Assembly (NCBI RefSeq): GCF_014946725.1
Contig: NZ_JACFXY010000005.1
Span: 62,001 to 126,000, forward strand
Length of the DNA: 64,000 nucleotides
Direction: 5' to 3'
Source: Mixta mediterraneensis
GTDB taxonomy: Bacteria > Pseudomonadota > Gammaproteobacteria > Enterobacterales > Enterobacteriaceae
Of this stretch, positions 9,371 to 20,322 are shown one piece after another. Numbering within the stretch: position 1 is the first letter of the stretch; each line of letters starts with the position of its first letter. The notes beneath the pieces are model-generated. The model was given only the letters and a program-made list of their open reading frames with translations. It did not search any database and had not been told where the DNA came from. The translations under genes and the position numbers were made by a program.

Positions 9371-10110
9371 ATCATTATGAATTAGAGCACATCGTTAATC
9401 AGCAGCTGAATAGCCACACGTTTAGCGACTACGCACCAAACGGATTGCAGGTTGAAGGACGAGCTGAGGTCAAAACCATCATTACAGGTGTGACCGCGTG
9501 TCAGGCGCTGATAGATGAAGCCGTGGCGCGTAACGCCGATGCGATTTTGGTACACCATGGCTATTTTTGGAAAAATGAATCCGCCATTATCAAAGGGATG
9601 AAGCGCAATCGGCTGCGTGCATTATTGGCTAATGACATCAACTTGTACGGCTGGCATTTGCCGCTGGATGCCCATGCACAGCTCGGCAACAACGCGCAGC
9701 TGGCAGAACTGCTGGATATTGATGTGCAGGGCGAAGTGGTGCCGCTGGTGTTCTGGGGCGAGCTGAAAACCCCGCTGAGTGGTGAAGAACTGGCCCAGCG
9801 CATTACGCAGAAACTGGGGCGACAGCCACTACACTGCGGCGATAACGCGCCTGCGCAGATACGCCGTATTGCCTGGTGCAGCGGCGGTGGGCAAGGCTTT
9901 ATCGATAATGCCGCCGCCTTTGGCGTTGATGCTTACCTCACGGGCGAAGTCTCTGAACAGACCATCCACAGCGCGCGTGAGCAAGGTCTGCATTTCTTTG
10001 CTGCGGGCCATCACGCCACCGAATGCGGCGGCATTAAAGCACTAGGGGAATGGCTGGCTGAAAGTTATGGCCTTGATGTCACTTTCATCGATATTCCCAA
10101 TCCCGCTTAA
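9367..10110 (+). CDS. ybgI: Nif3-like dinuclear metal protein YbgI
   Basis: This NIF3/GTP cyclohydrolase I type 2 family protein (247 aa) matches E. coli YbgI (SDYAPNGLQVEG near residue 20, VHHGYFWK, LPLDAH, GHHATE near the C-terminus). The His/Asp/Glu residues in these motifs form the dinuclear metal site in the toroidal hexamer structure known for this family. It has been named a radiation-resistance protein in places, but the biochemical role is not settled. It stands immediately before pxpBCA as in E. coli. Confidence 0.95.
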   Translation: MNHYELEHIVNQQLNSHTFSDYAPNGLQVEGRAEVKTIITGVTACQALIDEAVARNADAILVHHGYFWKNESAIIKGMKRNRLRALLANDINLYGWHLPLDAHAQLGNNAQLAELLDIDVQGEVVPLVFWGELKTPLSGEELAQRITQKLGRQPLHCGDNAPAQIRRIAWCSGGGQGFIDNAAAFGVDAYLTGEVSEQTIHSAREQGLHFFAAGHHATECGGIKALGEWLAESYGLDVTFIDIPNPA

Positions 10111-10119
10111 TTCCTTCTC

Positions 10120-10145
10120 AGGTCCTGTGTTTTTGCGCAGGACCT
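10120..10145 (+). repeat. Intercistronic hairpin between ybgI and pxpB
   Basis: AGGTCCTG (10120-10127) and CAGGACCT (10138-10145) form a perfect 8-bp stem with a 10-nt loop. No T tract follows, so it is not a standard terminator. It may limit or tune readthrough into pxpB. Confidence 0.6.
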
Positions 10146-10269
10146 AAAACCATTGACACATCTCTGTCACTTTCGCATAACTATCTGCTTTATTCCGATA
10201 AGCAAATGCCTGCGCTGCGTATCTGTTTCCGTCAGATACGTGTTATTTCAGGTGAAATGGGGGTGGGTG

Positions 10270-10926
10270 TTGAAACGAGCCCTTTGTTATTTGCTGGGCG
10301 TGCGCGCGGGGGTGTTGGAACTGGAACCGCCAGTTTCACTGGTGAGCCAACAGCGTATTTGGGGACTGAATCAACGGCTTCAGGCACATGAAGAAGTGCT
10401 TGAAGTTATTCCTGGGATGAACAACATCACTCTTTTGCTGCGTGATCCACAACATAAAGCGCTGGATGCGATTGAGCGGCTACAGCGCTGGTGGGAAGAA
10501 AGCGAAGCACAGCTACCAGAATCGCGTCAGGTCGATATTCCGGTTATCTATGGCGGTGAGGGCGGGCCGGATCTTAACGTAGTCGCTGAACAGGCTGCCA
10601 TGACTCCCAAACAGGTGGTGGAGCTGCACAGCAGCTGCAATTATGTGGTGTATTTCATCGGGTTTCAGCCTGGCTTTCCCTACCTGGGCGGCCTCGATCA
10701 GCGTCTGCATATGCCGCGTCGTGCAGAACCGCGCGTGCTGGTGCCGGCAGGTTCAGTCGGCATTGGCGGCAGTCAAACCGGCGTGTATCCGCTTGCGAGT
10801 CCCGGCGGCTGGCAGCTGATTGGTCAAACCCAGGTGGCGCTATTCGAGCCAAAAAATCAACCGCCCACGTTATTGCGTCCCGGCGATACGGTACGGTTTG
10901 TGCCGCAAAAGGAGGGCGTATGTTAA
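10270..10926 (+). CDS. pxpB: 5-oxoprolinase subunit PxpB
   Basis: This carboxylase-like kinase subunit of the bacterial 5-oxoprolinase converts 5-oxo-L-proline to glutamate with ATP. The block [11 protein letters not shown] and the end FVPQKEGVC match E. coli PxpB (YbgJ). I chose the TTG at 10270 because it aligns with the E. coli Met (x-KRALCY against MQRARCY) and gives 218 aa, the E. coli length. A GTG one codon upstream (10267) is equally possible. GGGGG at 10259-10263 is the likely ribosome site. A far-upstream ATG at 10153 adds 39 unconserved residues. The stop overlaps the pxpC start by 7 nt. Confidence 0.92.
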   Translation: MKRALCYLLGVRAGVLELEPPVSLVSQQRIWGLNQRLQAHEEVLEVIPGMNNITLLLRDPQHKALDAIERLQRWWEESEAQLPESRQVDIPVIYGGEGGPDLNVVAEQAAMTPKQVVELHSSCNYVVYFIGFQPGFPYLGGLDQRLHMPRRAEPRVLVPAGSVGIGGSQTGVYPLASPGGWQLIGQTQVALFEPKNQPPTLLRPGDTVRFVPQKEGVC

Positions 10927-11852
10927 GGATTCTTCGTGCCGGGCTGGCAACCAGTATTCAGGACAGCGGGCGCAACGGCTGGCGGCAATACGGTATCAGT
11001 ACCAGCGGCGTATTAGATCAGCCTGCAATGACGACAGCTAACCTGCTGGTGGGTAATGATCCCGGCAGCGCCGTGCTGGAGATTGTTCTCGGCCAGTTTA
11101 AAGCTGAATTTATGCGCAACGGCTGGTTTGCCTTAACTGGCGCGGGCTGTAATGCTGAGTTGGATGGTAAAGCAGTGTGGACCGGCTGGCGCCTGCCAGT
11201 GAAAAAAGGTCAGGTTTTATCATTATCCATGCCGGTGCGCGGCATGCGCAGCTATCTGGCAATCAACGGAGGTTTCGATCTCCCTGAAATGCTGGGATCC
11301 AGTAGCACCGACCTCAAGGCAGCATTTGGTGGCTGGCAAGGGCGCAAGCTGGAAGATGGCGATCGCCTGCCGCTGGGGAGACCCACCCGAGATTTCAAAA
11401 AGAAAGCCGGTGTACGTCAAATATTATGGGGTAACCGAATTCGTGCTTTGCCGGGGCCGGAATATCATGAGTTTAGCCGCGAGTCGCAGCAGATGTTTTG
11501 GCGGACAGCCTGGAAACTTAGCCCACAAAGTAACCGTATGGGGTATCGCCTGCAAGGGCGTCAGCTTCATCGCAAAACGCCGCGTGAATTGTTGTCGCAC
11601 GGCTTAGTGCCTGGTGTGGTTCAGGTGCCACCGAATGGTCAGCCGATCATCCTGATGGCTGATGCGCAGACTACCGGTGGTTATCCGCGTATCGCCTGCA
11701 TTATCGAAGCCGATCTCTATCATCTGGCGCAGATCCGTTTAGGTGATCCCATTCACTTTATTCACTGTACGTTGCCAGAAGCGATGCAGGCGCGCGCGCA
11801 TCAGCAGCGCGCTCTGGATCAGATGGTATGGGGACTTGCTTATGAAAATTGA
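10920..11852 (+). CDS. pxpC: 5-oxoprolinase subunit PxpC
   Basis: PxpC (310 aa, same as E. coli YbgK) is the biotin-independent, carboxylase-like partner of PxpB in ATP-dependent 5-oxoproline opening. Recognisable blocks are [37 protein letters not shown] and [16 protein letters not shown]. It overlaps pxpB by 7 nt and pxpA by 11 nt, so the three subunits are translationally linked. Confidence 0.96.
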   Translation: MLRILRAGLATSIQDSGRNGWRQYGISTSGVLDQPAMTTANLLVGNDPGSAVLEIVLGQFKAEFMRNGWFALTGAGCNAELDGKAVWTGWRLPVKKGQVLSLSMPVRGMRSYLAINGGFDLPEMLGSSSTDLKAAFGGWQGRKLEDGDRLPLGRPTRDFKKKAGVRQILWGNRIRALPGPEYHEFSRESQQMFWRTAWKLSPQSNRMGYRLQGRQLHRKTPRELLSHGLVPGVVQVPPNGQPIILMADAQTTGGYPRIACIIEADLYHLAQIRLGDPIHFIHCTLPEAMQARAHQQRALDQMVWGLAYEN

Positions 11853-12579
11853 TCTAAACGCGGATCTCGGCGAAGGCAGCAGCAGCGATCGTGCACTGTT
11901 GCAATGGGTAAGCTCGGCCAATATTGCCTGTGGATTTCACGCGGGCGATGCGCAAACCATGTTGCAATCTGTACGCTGGGCGAAAGAGTTTGGCGTCGCC
12001 ATTGGCGCACATCCCAGCTTTCCTGACCGGGAAAATTTTGGTCGCACCGCGATGCAGCTTCCGCCAGAAACGCTATATGCACAAATGATTTACCAGATTG
12101 GCGCATTAAAAATTCTGACGGAAAGTGAAGGCGAGAAGCTGATTCATGTGAAACCGCACGGCATGCTGTATAACCAGGCGGCGGCAGAGCCGGCTTTGGC
12201 CGACGCGATCGCGCAAGCGATTAAAGCGGTAGATGCCAACCTGATCGTCGTCGGCCTTGCTAATAGCGAATCGATTCGGGCCGCTACACATTATGGTTTG
12301 CGCACCCGTGAAGAGGTCTTTGCCGATCGTGGTTACCTGAAAACGGGGGAGCTGGTACCGCGTGGTCAGCCGGGAGCGCTAATTGAAGATGAAGCATTGG
12401 CGGTTGAACAGACGCTGACGATGGTGCAACAAGGTCGGGTAAAAAGCGTTGACGGTGAATGGGTGGCGGTGAACGCGCAAACCGTTTGCCTGCATGGCGA
12501 TGGTGCGCATGCGTTACAGTTTGCACAGCGACTGCGCGATACGTTTGCGATAAATCAGATTGCCGTTAGCAGCCTTTAA
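11842..12579 (+). CDS. pxpA: 5-oxoprolinase subunit PxpA (LamB/YcsF family)
   Basis: PxpA (245 aa) carries the lactam-opening activity, coupled to PxpBC. The family signatures [14 protein letters not shown] at the N-terminus, [15 protein letters not shown] and [10 protein letters not shown] are present. The start at 11842 ([11 protein letters not shown]) is the family start and lies inside the end of pxpC; the longer in-frame start at 11743 only shadows pxpC. A terminator follows, closing this transcription unit. Confidence 0.95.
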   Translation: MKIDLNADLGEGSSSDRALLQWVSSANIACGFHAGDAQTMLQSVRWAKEFGVAIGAHPSFPDRENFGRTAMQLPPETLYAQMIYQIGALKILTESEGEKLIHVKPHGMLYNQAAAEPALADAIAQAIKAVDANLIVVGLANSESIRAATHYGLRTREEVFADRGYLKTGELVPRGQPGALIEDEALAVEQTLTMVQQGRVKSVDGEWVAVNAQTVCLHGDGAHALQFAQRLRDTFAINQIAVSSL

Positions 12580-12592
12580 ATTTTGACTGTTA

Positions 12593-12617
12593 GCCCGGCA
12601 ACGCGCCGGGTTTTTTT
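12593..12617 (+). terminator. Rho-independent terminator after pxpA
   Basis: CCCGGC AACGC GCCGGG followed by seven T lies 14 nt after the pxpA stop and just upstream of the DUF969 gene. Confidence 0.85.
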
Positions 12618-12634
12618 ATCTTATAAGGGAAAAT

Positions 12635-13363
12635 ATGGACAGCGTGGTAAATCTTTGGCCGCTGCTTGGCATTGCTGCCATCGTGGTGGGTTTTGTGTTG
12701 CGTTTTAATCCAGTACTGGTGGTGATTGTTGCCGGTTTCGTGACGGGTTTAGCGGCGATGATGCCGTTAGCCGACATCCTGGAAACGCTTGGGGCGGGCT
12801 TTCTAAACACCCGTAATCTACCGCTGATTTTGCTGTTACCGCTGGCGGTTATTGGCTTGCTGGAGCGCCACGGTTTGAAAGAGCGCGCGCAGACATGGAT
12901 TGCACAGATTAAAACGGCAACCGCAGGCCGCCTGCTGATTGTTTACCTGCTGGCGCGCGAACTCACGGCTGCGCTAGGGTTAACCAGCCTCGGCGGACAT
13001 CCGCAAATGGTGCGTCCGCTGTTAGCCCCGATGGCCGAAGGCGCGACCGAAAGCCGTTATGGTGATATTTCGCCTGAAGTGCGCCATCGTCTGCGTGCGA
13101 TGTCGGCAGCAACCGATAATGTCGGCCTGTTCTTCGGGGAAGATATTTTCGTTGCTTTTGGCGCCATCATTTTCATGCACAACTTTATGCAGGAGTCAGC
13201 AGACATCCAGACCGAACCGCTGCATATAGCGGTATGGGGCATCCCTACTGCCGTCGCAGCTTTCCTGATTCACTCCGCTCGTCTGGTCCGTCTGGATCGT
13301 CAACTTGCGCGTGAATTACAGAACCTGAACGGTCAGGCCTTAAAAGCCAAAGGAGGGCAGTAA
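12635..13363 (+). CDS. DUF969 family inner-membrane protein (candidate transporter half)
   Basis: This hydrophobic 242-aa protein has about six membrane segments (LWPLLGIAAIVVGFVL, PVLVVIVAGFVTGLAAMM, LPLILLLPLAVIGLL and others). The conserved polar block GLTSLGGHPQMVRPL and the acidic FFGEDIFVAFGA are typical of DUF969. DUF969 and DUF979 proteins are always found as a pair and resemble the two halves of a permease. The stop overlaps the start of the DUF979 gene. The position between pxpBCA and pcp suggests transport of 5-oxoproline or pyroglutamyl peptides; this is inference from context only. Confidence 0.88.
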   Translation: MDSVVNLWPLLGIAAIVVGFVLRFNPVLVVIVAGFVTGLAAMMPLADILETLGAGFLNTRNLPLILLLPLAVIGLLERHGLKERAQTWIAQIKTATAGRLLIVYLLARELTAALGLTSLGGHPQMVRPLLAPMAEGATESRYGDISPEVRHRLRAMSAATDNVGLFFGEDIFVAFGAIIFMHNFMQESADIQTEPLHIAVWGIPTAVAAFLIHSARLVRLDRQLARELQNLNGQALKAKGGQ

Positions 13364-14379
13364 TGTTTCAGCAACAATATTTAATGTGGCTGGCGGGCAT
13401 CATTCTGCTGATTGTTGCCGTCCTTTCCTGGCGCGACAGCGCTAATCCGCGTCGCTTCACCACCGGATTATTTTGGGCGCTTTATGGTTTAGTTTTCCTG
13501 GTTGGTGACTGGACAGCGCGCTTGATGACACAAATCACAGGAACGCCGGAAACAGGCTTGCGCGCGCTGCATATTATTATTGGTGTTGTGGTTGTTTTAA
13601 TGGCGCTGCTTGCAGGTTTGGGGGGCGTAAAGCTGGGCCGTTATCACCAGCGTAGTGATGAAGAGAAGCAGGCCAGCGCCAAGCGCCTGGGCAATAAATT
13701 GTTTCTGCCTGCATTAGCGATTCCGGTTATTACCGTGGTAGGTGTGCTGGCGTTTAACCATATTCCGGGTTTGCAAGAGAAGGTCTTTGGGCCGGGCAGT
13801 CACTCCACGCTGGTGACCCTGTTCTCAATGATGATCGGCTGTTTGACTGGCTGGCTGATGGCGTTGAAAATGACGCACGATAAACCGCTTCAATCGATGC
13901 AGGAGACTCGTCGTCTGCTGGATGCGGTCGGCTGGGCATTCATTCTGCCGCAAATTCTCGCCACGCTGGGTTTATTATTTACGTCGGCGGGCGTCGGCGG
14001 CGCTACTTCACACCTGACTGAAACCTATCTGGCCGTTGATAATCGCTTTATAGCCGTTACTGTGTATGCGGTCGGTATGGCGCTATTGACCATGATTATG
14101 GGTAACGCTTTTGCGGCGTTTCCGATTATCACCGCAGGTGTCGGTATTCCCGTCCTGGTTTTGCAACACGGCGGCGATCCGGCAGTCATGGCGGCGATTG
14201 GCATGTTCTCCGGCTATTGCGGCACATTAATGACGCCAATGGCAGCGAACTTCAATATCGTACCTGCGGCGCTGCTTGAACTGCCGAATAGTAACGCGGT
14301 GATCAAGGCTCAGGTGCCGACCGGTGTGCTACTGTTAATCGTAAACGTCTTTTTGCTCTATTTTCTGATGTTCCTGTGA
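13363..14379 (+). CDS. DUF979 family inner-membrane protein (candidate transporter half)
   Basis: This 338-aa protein has roughly nine to ten hydrophobic segments. A hydrophilic stretch of about 20 residues ([18 protein letters not shown]) lies near residue 105, and polar glycine-rich motifs [15 protein letters not shown] and [20 protein letters not shown] lie in the C-terminal third. The family is DUF979, partner of DUF969. It is coupled to the preceding gene by a 1-nt overlap and followed by pcp after 7 nt, so the three form one operon. Transport function is inferred, not shown. Confidence 0.88.
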   Translation: MFQQQYLMWLAGIILLIVAVLSWRDSANPRRFTTGLFWALYGLVFLVGDWTARLMTQITGTPETGLRALHIIIGVVVVLMALLAGLGGVKLGRYHQRSDEEKQASAKRLGNKLFLPALAIPVITVVGVLAFNHIPGLQEKVFGPGSHSTLVTLFSMMIGCLTGWLMALKMTHDKPLQSMQETRRLLDAVGWAFILPQILATLGLLFTSAGVGGATSHLTETYLAVDNRFIAVTVYAVGMALLTMIMGNAFAAFPIITAGVGIPVLVLQHGGDPAVMAAIGMFSGYCGTLMTPMAANFNIVPAALLELPNSNAVIKAQVPTGVLLLIVNVFLLYFLMFL

Positions 14380-14386
14380 GGAAGAC

Positions 14387-15034
14387 ATGAAAACTGTACT
14401 GATGACCGCTTTCGAACCGTTCGGCGGTGAAGATATTAATCCCTCCTGGGAAGCGGTAAAGGCGTTAGAAGGTAAACAAATTGCAGGTGCAACCATCATG
14501 ACACGTCAGTTACCGGTGGTTTTTGACAAGGTATTGACGGTACTTTATCAGGCGCTGGATGAGATCAAACCCGACGCGATTATTTCAGTAGGGCAGGCAG
14601 GCGGACGCAGTGATATTACCGTCGAGCGTATTGGCATCAACGTTGATGACGCACGCATTCCGGATAATGCAGGCAGGCAGCCCGTAGATGAAGCGATAGT
14701 ACCGGATGGTCCGGCCGCCTATTTCTCACGGTTGCCAATCAAAGCCATTGTGTCAGCGGTGCGCGAAGCGGGCATTCCCGCTTCGGTATCACAAACCGCG
14801 GGAACTTTTACCTGTAATCGCGTTATGTATGGATTACTGCACTGGCTGCAAACTCAAGGCAGCCCGGCGCGTGGTGGCTTTATCCATATTCCCTATTTGC
14901 CGGAGCAGGCAGCCCACCATCCCGGCGCGCCGAGTATGTCATCAGCTAATGTGATTCAGGCGCTGGAAATTGCCGTTCGCATCACGCTGGAAACGAAAGA
15001 AGATGTGAAAGTCGTTGGTGGCGCAACACATTAA
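14387..15034 (+). CDS. pcp: Pyroglutamyl-peptidase I (pyrrolidone-carboxylate peptidase)
   Basis: This cysteine peptidase (C15 family, 215 aa) removes N-terminal pyroglutamate from peptides, releasing 5-oxoproline. The catalytic Glu is in the [18 protein letters not shown] region (about residues 66-83), the Cys in [12 protein letters not shown] (about 145) and the His in [12 protein letters not shown] (about 168). The length is normal for the family. Its product is the substrate of PxpABC, encoded just upstream. Confidence 0.96.
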   Translation: MKTVLMTAFEPFGGEDINPSWEAVKALEGKQIAGATIMTRQLPVVFDKVLTVLYQALDEIKPDAIISVGQAGGRSDITVERIGINVDDARIPDNAGRQPVDEAIVPDGPAAYFSRLPIKAIVSAVREAGIPASVSQTAGTFTCNRVMYGLLHWLQTQGSPARGGFIHIPYLPEQAAHHPGAPSMSSANVIQALEIAVRITLETKEDVKVVGGATH

Positions 15035-15045
15035 GAGGCGGATGA

Positions 15046-15834
15046 ATGCCAGAAGGACCGGAGATCCGTCGTGTGGCGGATCAGCTTGAAACAGCCATTG
15101 TCGGCCAACCGTTAACGGATGTATGGTTTGCTTTTGCTGAACTAAAAACTTTCGAATCGGCGCTGCTGGGTGAACAGGTCAAAGCGATTGAAACGCGTGG
15201 CAAGGCATTGCTGACGCATTTCAGCAACGGTTTAACGCTGTATAGTCATAATCAGCTTTACGGCGTCTGGCGCATCGTACCATCTGGTAGCCAGCCGGAA
15301 ACTAAGCGGCAATTACGCGTCCGGTTGGCTAGCGCTGAACAGGCGATTTTATTATATAGCGCTTCGGATATTGAATTGCTGAATGCGGATACATTAGCGA
15401 CTCATCCGTTTCTGAATCGCATAGGACCAGACGTTTTAAATAGCACGCTAACGGTAGCAGACGTTAAAGCACGGCTGCTTTCGCCGCGCTTTAGTCGTCG
15501 TCAGTTCAGTGGATTGTTACTGGATCAGGCTTTTCTGGCAGGGTTAGGAAATTACCTACGCGTTGAAATTCTCTGGCTGGCTCAACTACTGCCTTATCAT
15601 CGTGTGCAATCGTTAAGCGACGCGCAGCTGACAGCATTCAGCGAGGCATTATTATCGGTGCCGCGCCACGCTTATCGTATGCGTGGAACAATGAGAAATT
15701 ATCATCATGAAGCGGCGTTTCGCTTTGAAGCGTTTCACCGGCAGGGCAAAAAATGCCGCCGTTGCGGAACGTTAATAGAGAAGGGCACGTTATCGTCTCG
15801 TCCATTCTATTGGTGTCCGGGCTGTCAGGTATAA
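15046..15834 (+). CDS. nei: Endonuclease VIII (formamidopyrimidine-DNA glycosylase family)
   Basis: This base-excision DNA glycosylase/AP lyase removes oxidised pyrimidines. The N-terminal PEGPEIRR supplies the catalytic Pro and Glu after Met removal. The helix-two-turn-helix region is around [16 protein letters not shown]. The C-terminal zinc finger is CRRCG...YWCPGC, ending the 262-aa protein as usual. nei follows the pxp region in E. coli too. It starts 11 nt after pcp and is probably cotranscribed. Confidence 0.95.
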   Translation: MPEGPEIRRVADQLETAIVGQPLTDVWFAFAELKTFESALLGEQVKAIETRGKALLTHFSNGLTLYSHNQLYGVWRIVPSGSQPETKRQLRVRLASAEQAILLYSASDIELLNADTLATHPFLNRIGPDVLNSTLTVADVKARLLSPRFSRRQFSGLLLDQAFLAGLGNYLRVEILWLAQLLPYHRVQSLSDAQLTAFSEALLSVPRHAYRMRGTMRNYHHEAAFRFEAFHRQGKKCRRCGTLIEKGTLSSRPFYWCPGCQV

Positions 15835-15847
15835 TATTTTAAGGCCA

Positions 15848-15876
15848 ATAAAAAAGCGGGAAAATTCCCGCTTTTT
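15848..15876. terminator. Bidirectional terminator between nei and gltA
   Basis: AAAAAAGCGGGAA AATT CCCGCTTTTT has a GC stem with A and T tracts on opposite sides, between the convergent nei and gltA genes. Confidence 0.9.
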
Positions 15877-15890
15877 GGCTTCCTGGATGC

Positions 15891-17174
15891 TTATTTTTCC
15901 AGCTGCGACTTGAATTCACGTTCCGTGTAACCGGTATAAAGCTGACGCGGACGGGCAATTTTCATGCCTTCATCATGCATCTCTTTCCAGTGTGCAATCC
16001 AGCCAACGGTACGCGCCATGGCAAAGATTACAGTGAACATTGAGGATGGAATGCCCATCGCTTTCAGAATAATGCCCGAGTAGAAATCCACGTTCGGATA
16101 GAGTTTGCGCTCGATAAAGTACGGATCATTCAGCGCAATATGCTCCAGCTGCATCGCCACTTCCAGCAGGTCGTCTTTCATGCCCAGTTCATTCAGCACT
16201 TCATGGCAGGTTTCACGCATTACGGTAGCGCGTGGGTCATAGTTTTTATATACACGATGACCAAAGCCCATCAGGCGGAAAGAGTCATTTTTGTCTTTCG
16301 CGCGACGCACAAATTCTGGAATGTGCTCTACGTTACTGATCTCTTCCAGCATACGCAGGCAGGCTTCGTTCGCACCACCGTGTGCTGGTCCCCACAAAGA
16401 AGCGATACCGGCCGCGATACAGGCAAAAGGATTCGCGCCAGACGAACCTGCAGTACGGACAGTTGAGGTCGAGGCGTTCTGCTCATGATCGGCATGTAAA
16501 ATCAGAATGCGATCCATGGCGCGTTCCAGCACCGGATTCACCTTGTACTCTTCGCAAGGGGTTGCAAACATCATATGCAGGAAATTACCGGCGTACGACA
16601 GATCATTACGTGGATAAACAAAAGGTTGACCGATGGAATATTTGTAGCACATCGCTGCCATGGTTGGCATTTTTGACAGCAGGCGGAAGGCGGCGATGTC
16701 ACGATGGCGTTCAATATTGACGTCCAGTGAATCATGATAAAACGCGGCCAGTGCCCCGGTGACGCCGCACATTACCGCCATTGGATGTGAATCGCGGCGG
16801 AAGCCATGGAACAGACGGGTGATCTGCTCATGAATCATGGTGTGGCGGGTAACGGTTTCGCAAAATTCATCGAACTGCTTTTTAGTCGGCACTTCGCCAT
16901 TCAGCAGGATGTAGCATACTTCCAGATAGTTCGAGTGGGTAGCCAGCTGATCGATCGGAAAACCACGGTGCAGCAGAATGCCTTCGTCACCATCAATAAA
17001 GGTAATTTTGGATTCGCAGGACGCTGTAGAAGTAAAACCGGGATCGAAGGTGAATAACCCTTTTGAGCCAAGGGTGCGCACATCAACCACATCCTGTCCC
17101 AACGTGCCTTTCAGCACATCCAGTTCAACAGGCGTATCGTTTTGTAAGGTTAGCGTCACTTTTTTATCTGACAT
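15891..17174 (-). CDS. gltA: Citrate synthase (type II)
   Basis: Citrate synthase condenses oxaloacetate and acetyl-CoA, the entry step of the TCA cycle. The catalytic residues are visible as His in [11 protein letters not shown], His in [13 protein letters not shown] and Asp in NVDFYSG. The 427-aa form starts [11 protein letters not shown] at 17174, with GGAG six nt upstream. An ATG four codons earlier (17186) lies inside that ribosome site and is less likely. The gene diverges from sdhC across a long regulatory region. Confidence 0.96.
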   Translation of the reverse strand: MSDKKVTLTLQNDTPVELDVLKGTLGQDVVDVRTLGSKGLFTFDPGFTSTASCESKITFIDGDEGILLHRGFPIDQLATHSNYLEVCYILLNGEVPTKKQFDEFCETVTRHTMIHEQITRLFHGFRRDSHPMAVMCGVTGALAAFYHDSLDVNIERHRDIAAFRLLSKMPTMAAMCYKYSIGQPFVYPRNDLSYAGNFLHMMFATPCEEYKVNPVLERAMDRILILHADHEQNASTSTVRTAGSSGANPFACIAAGIASLWGPAHGGANEACLRMLEEISNVEHIPEFVRRAKDKNDSFRLMGFGHRVYKNYDPRATVMRETCHEVLNELGMKDDLLEVAMQLEHIALNDPYFIERKLYPNVDFYSGIILKAMGIPSSMFTVIFAMARTVGWIAHWKEMHDEGMKIARPRQLYTGYTEREFKSQLEK

Positions 17175-17807
17175 TTTCGTCTCCATAGCGCCTTATGTAG
17201 GTAAGGATCTTTAGACAACTGAAAAGCGTTCATGTTGCGAGCGGCAAAACTTCACAATATCACTCTGCGGTCATCAATCAGGTGCAGGGTACAGAGTGAG
17301 AGGCGCGTTCCCAGTCGGAAACCGTAAGGCCATGTCATGCTGCATATCGCGGTTGTTAAAGATCCGGTCTGGACATAACTTCTTGGTAACCAATAACCTG
17401 ATGCTTGTTGTGGCTCACGCTCGCAATGTTACATAACTTGAGCTTAGGGGAAAGTGTATCCCCATAACTTTTGTGCATCATAGGGGTTTATGGTGATAGT
17501 TTGTAACTGAATTGTTTAACTATTGTCAAATCAGATAATTAAATTTGTATCAAATATGAAAATCGTGAGTGAGATCACTGTTCAACCTAAATGTTCCCAA
17601 AGTGTTTGTAGGGGAATTGTAATCAGAATGTGATCCTCTTATACTTTGCCGAGGTCTCCGGAATTCCCTGACACCAGGAGCCACCCAGCGTTTCTACCGT
17701 TTCAATTAACACTGGATGTTGCTTTTTTGGTGACGGTTAAAGTCTGAATATGTCATGTGATCTGACTCTGCCTCAGGACCGGAGGAAGCAAAATAAAAAA
17801 GAGCTGT
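17175..17807. promoter_or_regulatory. Divergent gltA-sdhC regulatory region
   Basis: This 633-nt region without a supported gene holds the promoters of the divergent TCA genes. It contains a CRP-type site (listed separately). An A+T-rich stretch at about 17,500-17,560 would suit ArcA/Fnr-type control known for E. coli sdh and gltA, but I cannot define those sites by eye. A possible 63-aa frame on the minus strand (17706-17897) overlaps sdhC and has no support. Confidence 0.6.
17563..17580 (+). promoter_or_regulatory. Putative CRP-cAMP binding site upstream of sdhC
   Basis: TCGTGA GTGAGA TCACTG contains the CRP core GTGA-N6-TCAC (17565-17578) in a dyad. It is 228 nt before the sdhC start. CRP activation of sdh is established in E. 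coli; use of this particular site is inference. Confidence 0.55.
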
Positions 17808-18197
17808 GTGGGCAAAACCGTGAAAAAACAAAGGCCTGTCAACTTGGATCTCTCGACGATCCGGTTTCCCGTTACTGCAATATCGTCCATTCTTCACCGT
17901 GTTACTGGCGTGATCACCCTGGTGGCGCTTGCCATTCTGTTGTGGTTACTGGGCCTGTCTCTCTCCTCTCCGGAAGGTTTCCAACATGCTGCGACCATTA
18001 TGGATGGCTTCTTCGCGAAGTTTATCATGTGGGGCATTTTAACAGCGTTGGCTTACCACGCGGTGGGCGGGATTCGTCATATGTTGATGGATTTTGGTTA
18101 TCTGGCTGAGACTCTGCAAGCAGGTACTCGTTCCGCTCAGGTAGCATTTGGTATTACTGTCGTGCTTTCAATTTTGGCTGGAGTCCTCGTATGGTAA
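17808..18197 (+). CDS. sdhC: Succinate dehydrogenase cytochrome b556 subunit SdhC
   Basis: This membrane anchor of complex II (129 aa, as in E. coli) has three transmembrane helices. The haem-ligand His lies in [17 protein letters not shown] (near residue 84), and the quinone-site region [10 protein letters not shown] is in the first helix. I use the GTG at 17808 because it aligns with the E. coli Met ([15 protein letters not shown] against [15 protein letters not shown]). A GTG at 17820 is an alternative, and the upstream ribosome site is weak. Overlap with sdhD is 7 nt. Confidence 0.94.
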   Translation: MGKTVKKQRPVNLDLSTIRFPVTAISSILHRVTGVITLVALAILLWLLGLSLSSPEGFQHAATIMDGFFAKFIMWGILTALAYHAVGGIRHMLMDFGYLAETLQAGTRSAQVAFGITVVLSILAGVLVW

Positions 18198-18538
18198 GCA
18201 ATGCAACCGCATTGGGTCGCAACGGCGTTCAGGACTGGCTGCTGCTGCGGGCTTCTGCAATTCTTATTACGCTCTACATCCTCTATATACTTGGCTTTGT
18301 CGTGATGACCGACACGCTAACCTATGACATCTGGCGTGGTTTCTTCGCCTCTGCTTTTACCAAAGTATTCACCTTACTCACGCTGTTTTCCATCTTGATC
18401 CACGGTTGGATTGGCATGTGGCAAGTCTTGACTGATTACGTCAAAACGCTGGCGATGCGTCTGGTATTGCAATTGGTAATCGTGGTGGTGTTGTTGTCCT
18501 ATGCGATTTATGGATTTGTTGTGGTGTGGGGTGTGTAA
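18191..18538 (+). CDS. sdhD: Succinate dehydrogenase membrane anchor SdhD
   Basis: This is the second membrane anchor of complex II (115 aa, three helices). [17 protein letters not shown] at the N-terminus and the haem/quinone-side [18 protein letters not shown] segment match SdhD. It overlaps sdhC and abuts sdhA (stop 18538, next start 18539). Confidence 0.95.
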   Translation: MVSNATALGRNGVQDWLLLRASAILITLYILYILGFVVMTDTLTYDIWRGFFASAFTKVFTLLTLFSILIHGWIGMWQVLTDYVKTLAMRLVLQLVIVVVLLSYAIYGFVVVWGV

Positions 18539-20305
18539 ATGAGTTTGCCAATCAGAGAATTTGACGCCGTGGTGATCGGCGCAGGCGGCGCAGGTATGCG
18601 AGCCGCACTGCAAATCTCCCAGTCGGGCCAAACCTGCGCCCTGTTATCTAAAGTATTCCCGACCCGTTCCCACACTGTATCTGCGCAAGGCGGTATTACC
18701 GTTGCGCTGGGTAACACCCATGAAGATAACTGGGAATGGCATATGTACGACACCGTCAAAGGTTCCGACTACATTGGCGATCAGGACGCGATTGAATATA
18801 TGTGTAAAACCGGGCCGGAAGCGATTCTGGAACTGGAGCATATGGGCTTGCCTTTCTCGCGTCTTGAAGATGGTCGTGTTTATCAACGTCCGTTTGGTGG
18901 TCAGTCGAAAAATTTCGGCGGCGAGCAGGCGGCACGTACTGCAGCGGCAGCTGACCGTACCGGTCATGCTTTGTTGCACACGCTGTACCAGCAGAACCTA
19001 AAAAATAAAACCACTATCTTTTCTGAATGGTATGCGCTCGATCTGGTGAAAAATGAAGACGGCGCGATTGTCGGTTGTACCGCGATCTGCATCGAAACCG
19101 GTGAAACTGTTTACTTCAAAGCGAAAGCGACCGTGCTGGCAACCGGTGGCGCAGGCCGTATTTATCAGTCCACCACGAATGCGCACATCAATACCGGCGA
19201 CGGTGTGGGTATGGCGCTGCGTGCCGGCGTGCCGGTGCAGGATATGGAAATGTGGCAGTTCCACCCAACCGGTATCGCCGGGGCGGGCGTATTGGTTACA
19301 GAGGGCTGCCGTGGTGAAGGCGGTTACCTGCTGAATAAACACGGCGAACGTTTTATGGAACGTTATGCGCCAAACGCCAAAGATCTGGCGGGCCGTGATG
19401 TAGTTGCCCGTTCGATGATGATCGAAATCCGCGAAGGCCGCGGCTGTGAAGGTCCCTGGGGACCGCATATCAAGCTGAAGCTGGACCACCTGGGTAAAGA
19501 TGTTCTGGAGTCACGTCTGCCAGGTATTCTTGAATTGTCCCGAACCTTTGCCCACGCTGATCCAGTGAAGGAACCGATCCCGGTTATCCCAACCTGTCAC
19601 TATATGATGGGCGGCATTCCGACTAAAGTGACTGGCCAGGCGCTGCGGGTAAATGAGCAGGGCGAAGATGTGGTCATTCCCGGTCTGTTTGCTGTCGGCG
19701 AAATCGCCTGCGTCTCAGTACATGGCGCTAACCGCCTCGGCGGTAACTCGTTGCTTGACTTAGTGGTGTTTGGCCGCGCGGCGGGTTTGCATCTGCTGGA
19801 AAGCATGACTGAGCAGGGCGAGCTGCGTGATGCAACTGAAGAAGAAATTGACGCAGCCATGGCACGCTTCAATCGCTGGGAAAACAACACTACCGGAGAA
19901 GATCCGGTTGAGATTCGTAAAGCGCTGCAACGTTGCATGCAGAACAACTTCTCGGTATTCCGTGAAGGTGATGCGATGGCGCAGGGGCTGGAAGAGTTGA
20001 AAGGCATTCGTGAGCGCCTGAAATCAGCGCGTCTGGACGATCGCTCGCCAGACTTCAACACGCAGCGCATCGAGTGTCTGGAGCTGGATAACCTGATGGA
20101 AACTGCGTACGCCACCGCTGTGGCGGCAAACTACCGCACCGAAAGCCGTGGTGCCCATAGTCGCTTCGACTACCCGGATCGTGATGATGAAAACTGGCTG
20201 TGCCACAGTCTTTATGTCCCGCAAACCGAGAGCATGACGCGCCGTGAGGTGAACATGCAGCCGAAACTGCGCGCGGCCTTCCCGCCGAAAGTGCGTACTT
20301 ATTAA
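18539..20305 (+). CDS. sdhA: Succinate dehydrogenase flavoprotein subunit SdhA
   Basis: This catalytic subunit (588 aa) oxidises succinate to fumarate. The dinucleotide fold [14 protein letters not shown] is at residues 11-24 and the covalent-FAD His is in [11 protein letters not shown] near residue 45. The active-site blocks [21 protein letters not shown] and [12 protein letters not shown] are intact. It is followed by sdhB after 17 nt in the sdhCDAB operon. Confidence 0.97.
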   Translation: MSLPIREFDAVVIGAGGAGMRAALQISQSGQTCALLSKVFPTRSHTVSAQGGITVALGNTHEDNWEWHMYDTVKGSDYIGDQDAIEYMCKTGPEAILELEHMGLPFSRLEDGRVYQRPFGGQSKNFGGEQAARTAAAADRTGHALLHTLYQQNLKNKTTIFSEWYALDLVKNEDGAIVGCTAICIETGETVYFKAKATVLATGGAGRIYQSTTNAHINTGDGVGMALRAGVPVQDMEMWQFHPTGIAGAGVLVTEGCRGEGGYLLNKHGERFMERYAPNAKDLAGRDVVARSMMIEIREGRGCEGPWGPHIKLKLDHLGKDVLESRLPGILELSRTFAHADPVKEPIPVIPTCHYMMGGIPTKVTGQALRVNEQGEDVVIPGLFAVGEIACVSVHGANRLGGNSLLDLVVFGRAAGLHLLESMTEQGELRDATEEEIDAAMARFNRWENNTTGEDPVEIRKALQRCMQNNFSVFREGDAMAQGLEELKGIRERLKSARLDDRSPDFNTQRIECLELDNLMETAYATAVAANYRTESRGAHSRFDYPDRDDENWLCHSLYVPQTESMTRREVNMQPKLRAAFPPKVRTY

Positions 20306-20322
20306 TTTGCGGAGAGACGATC

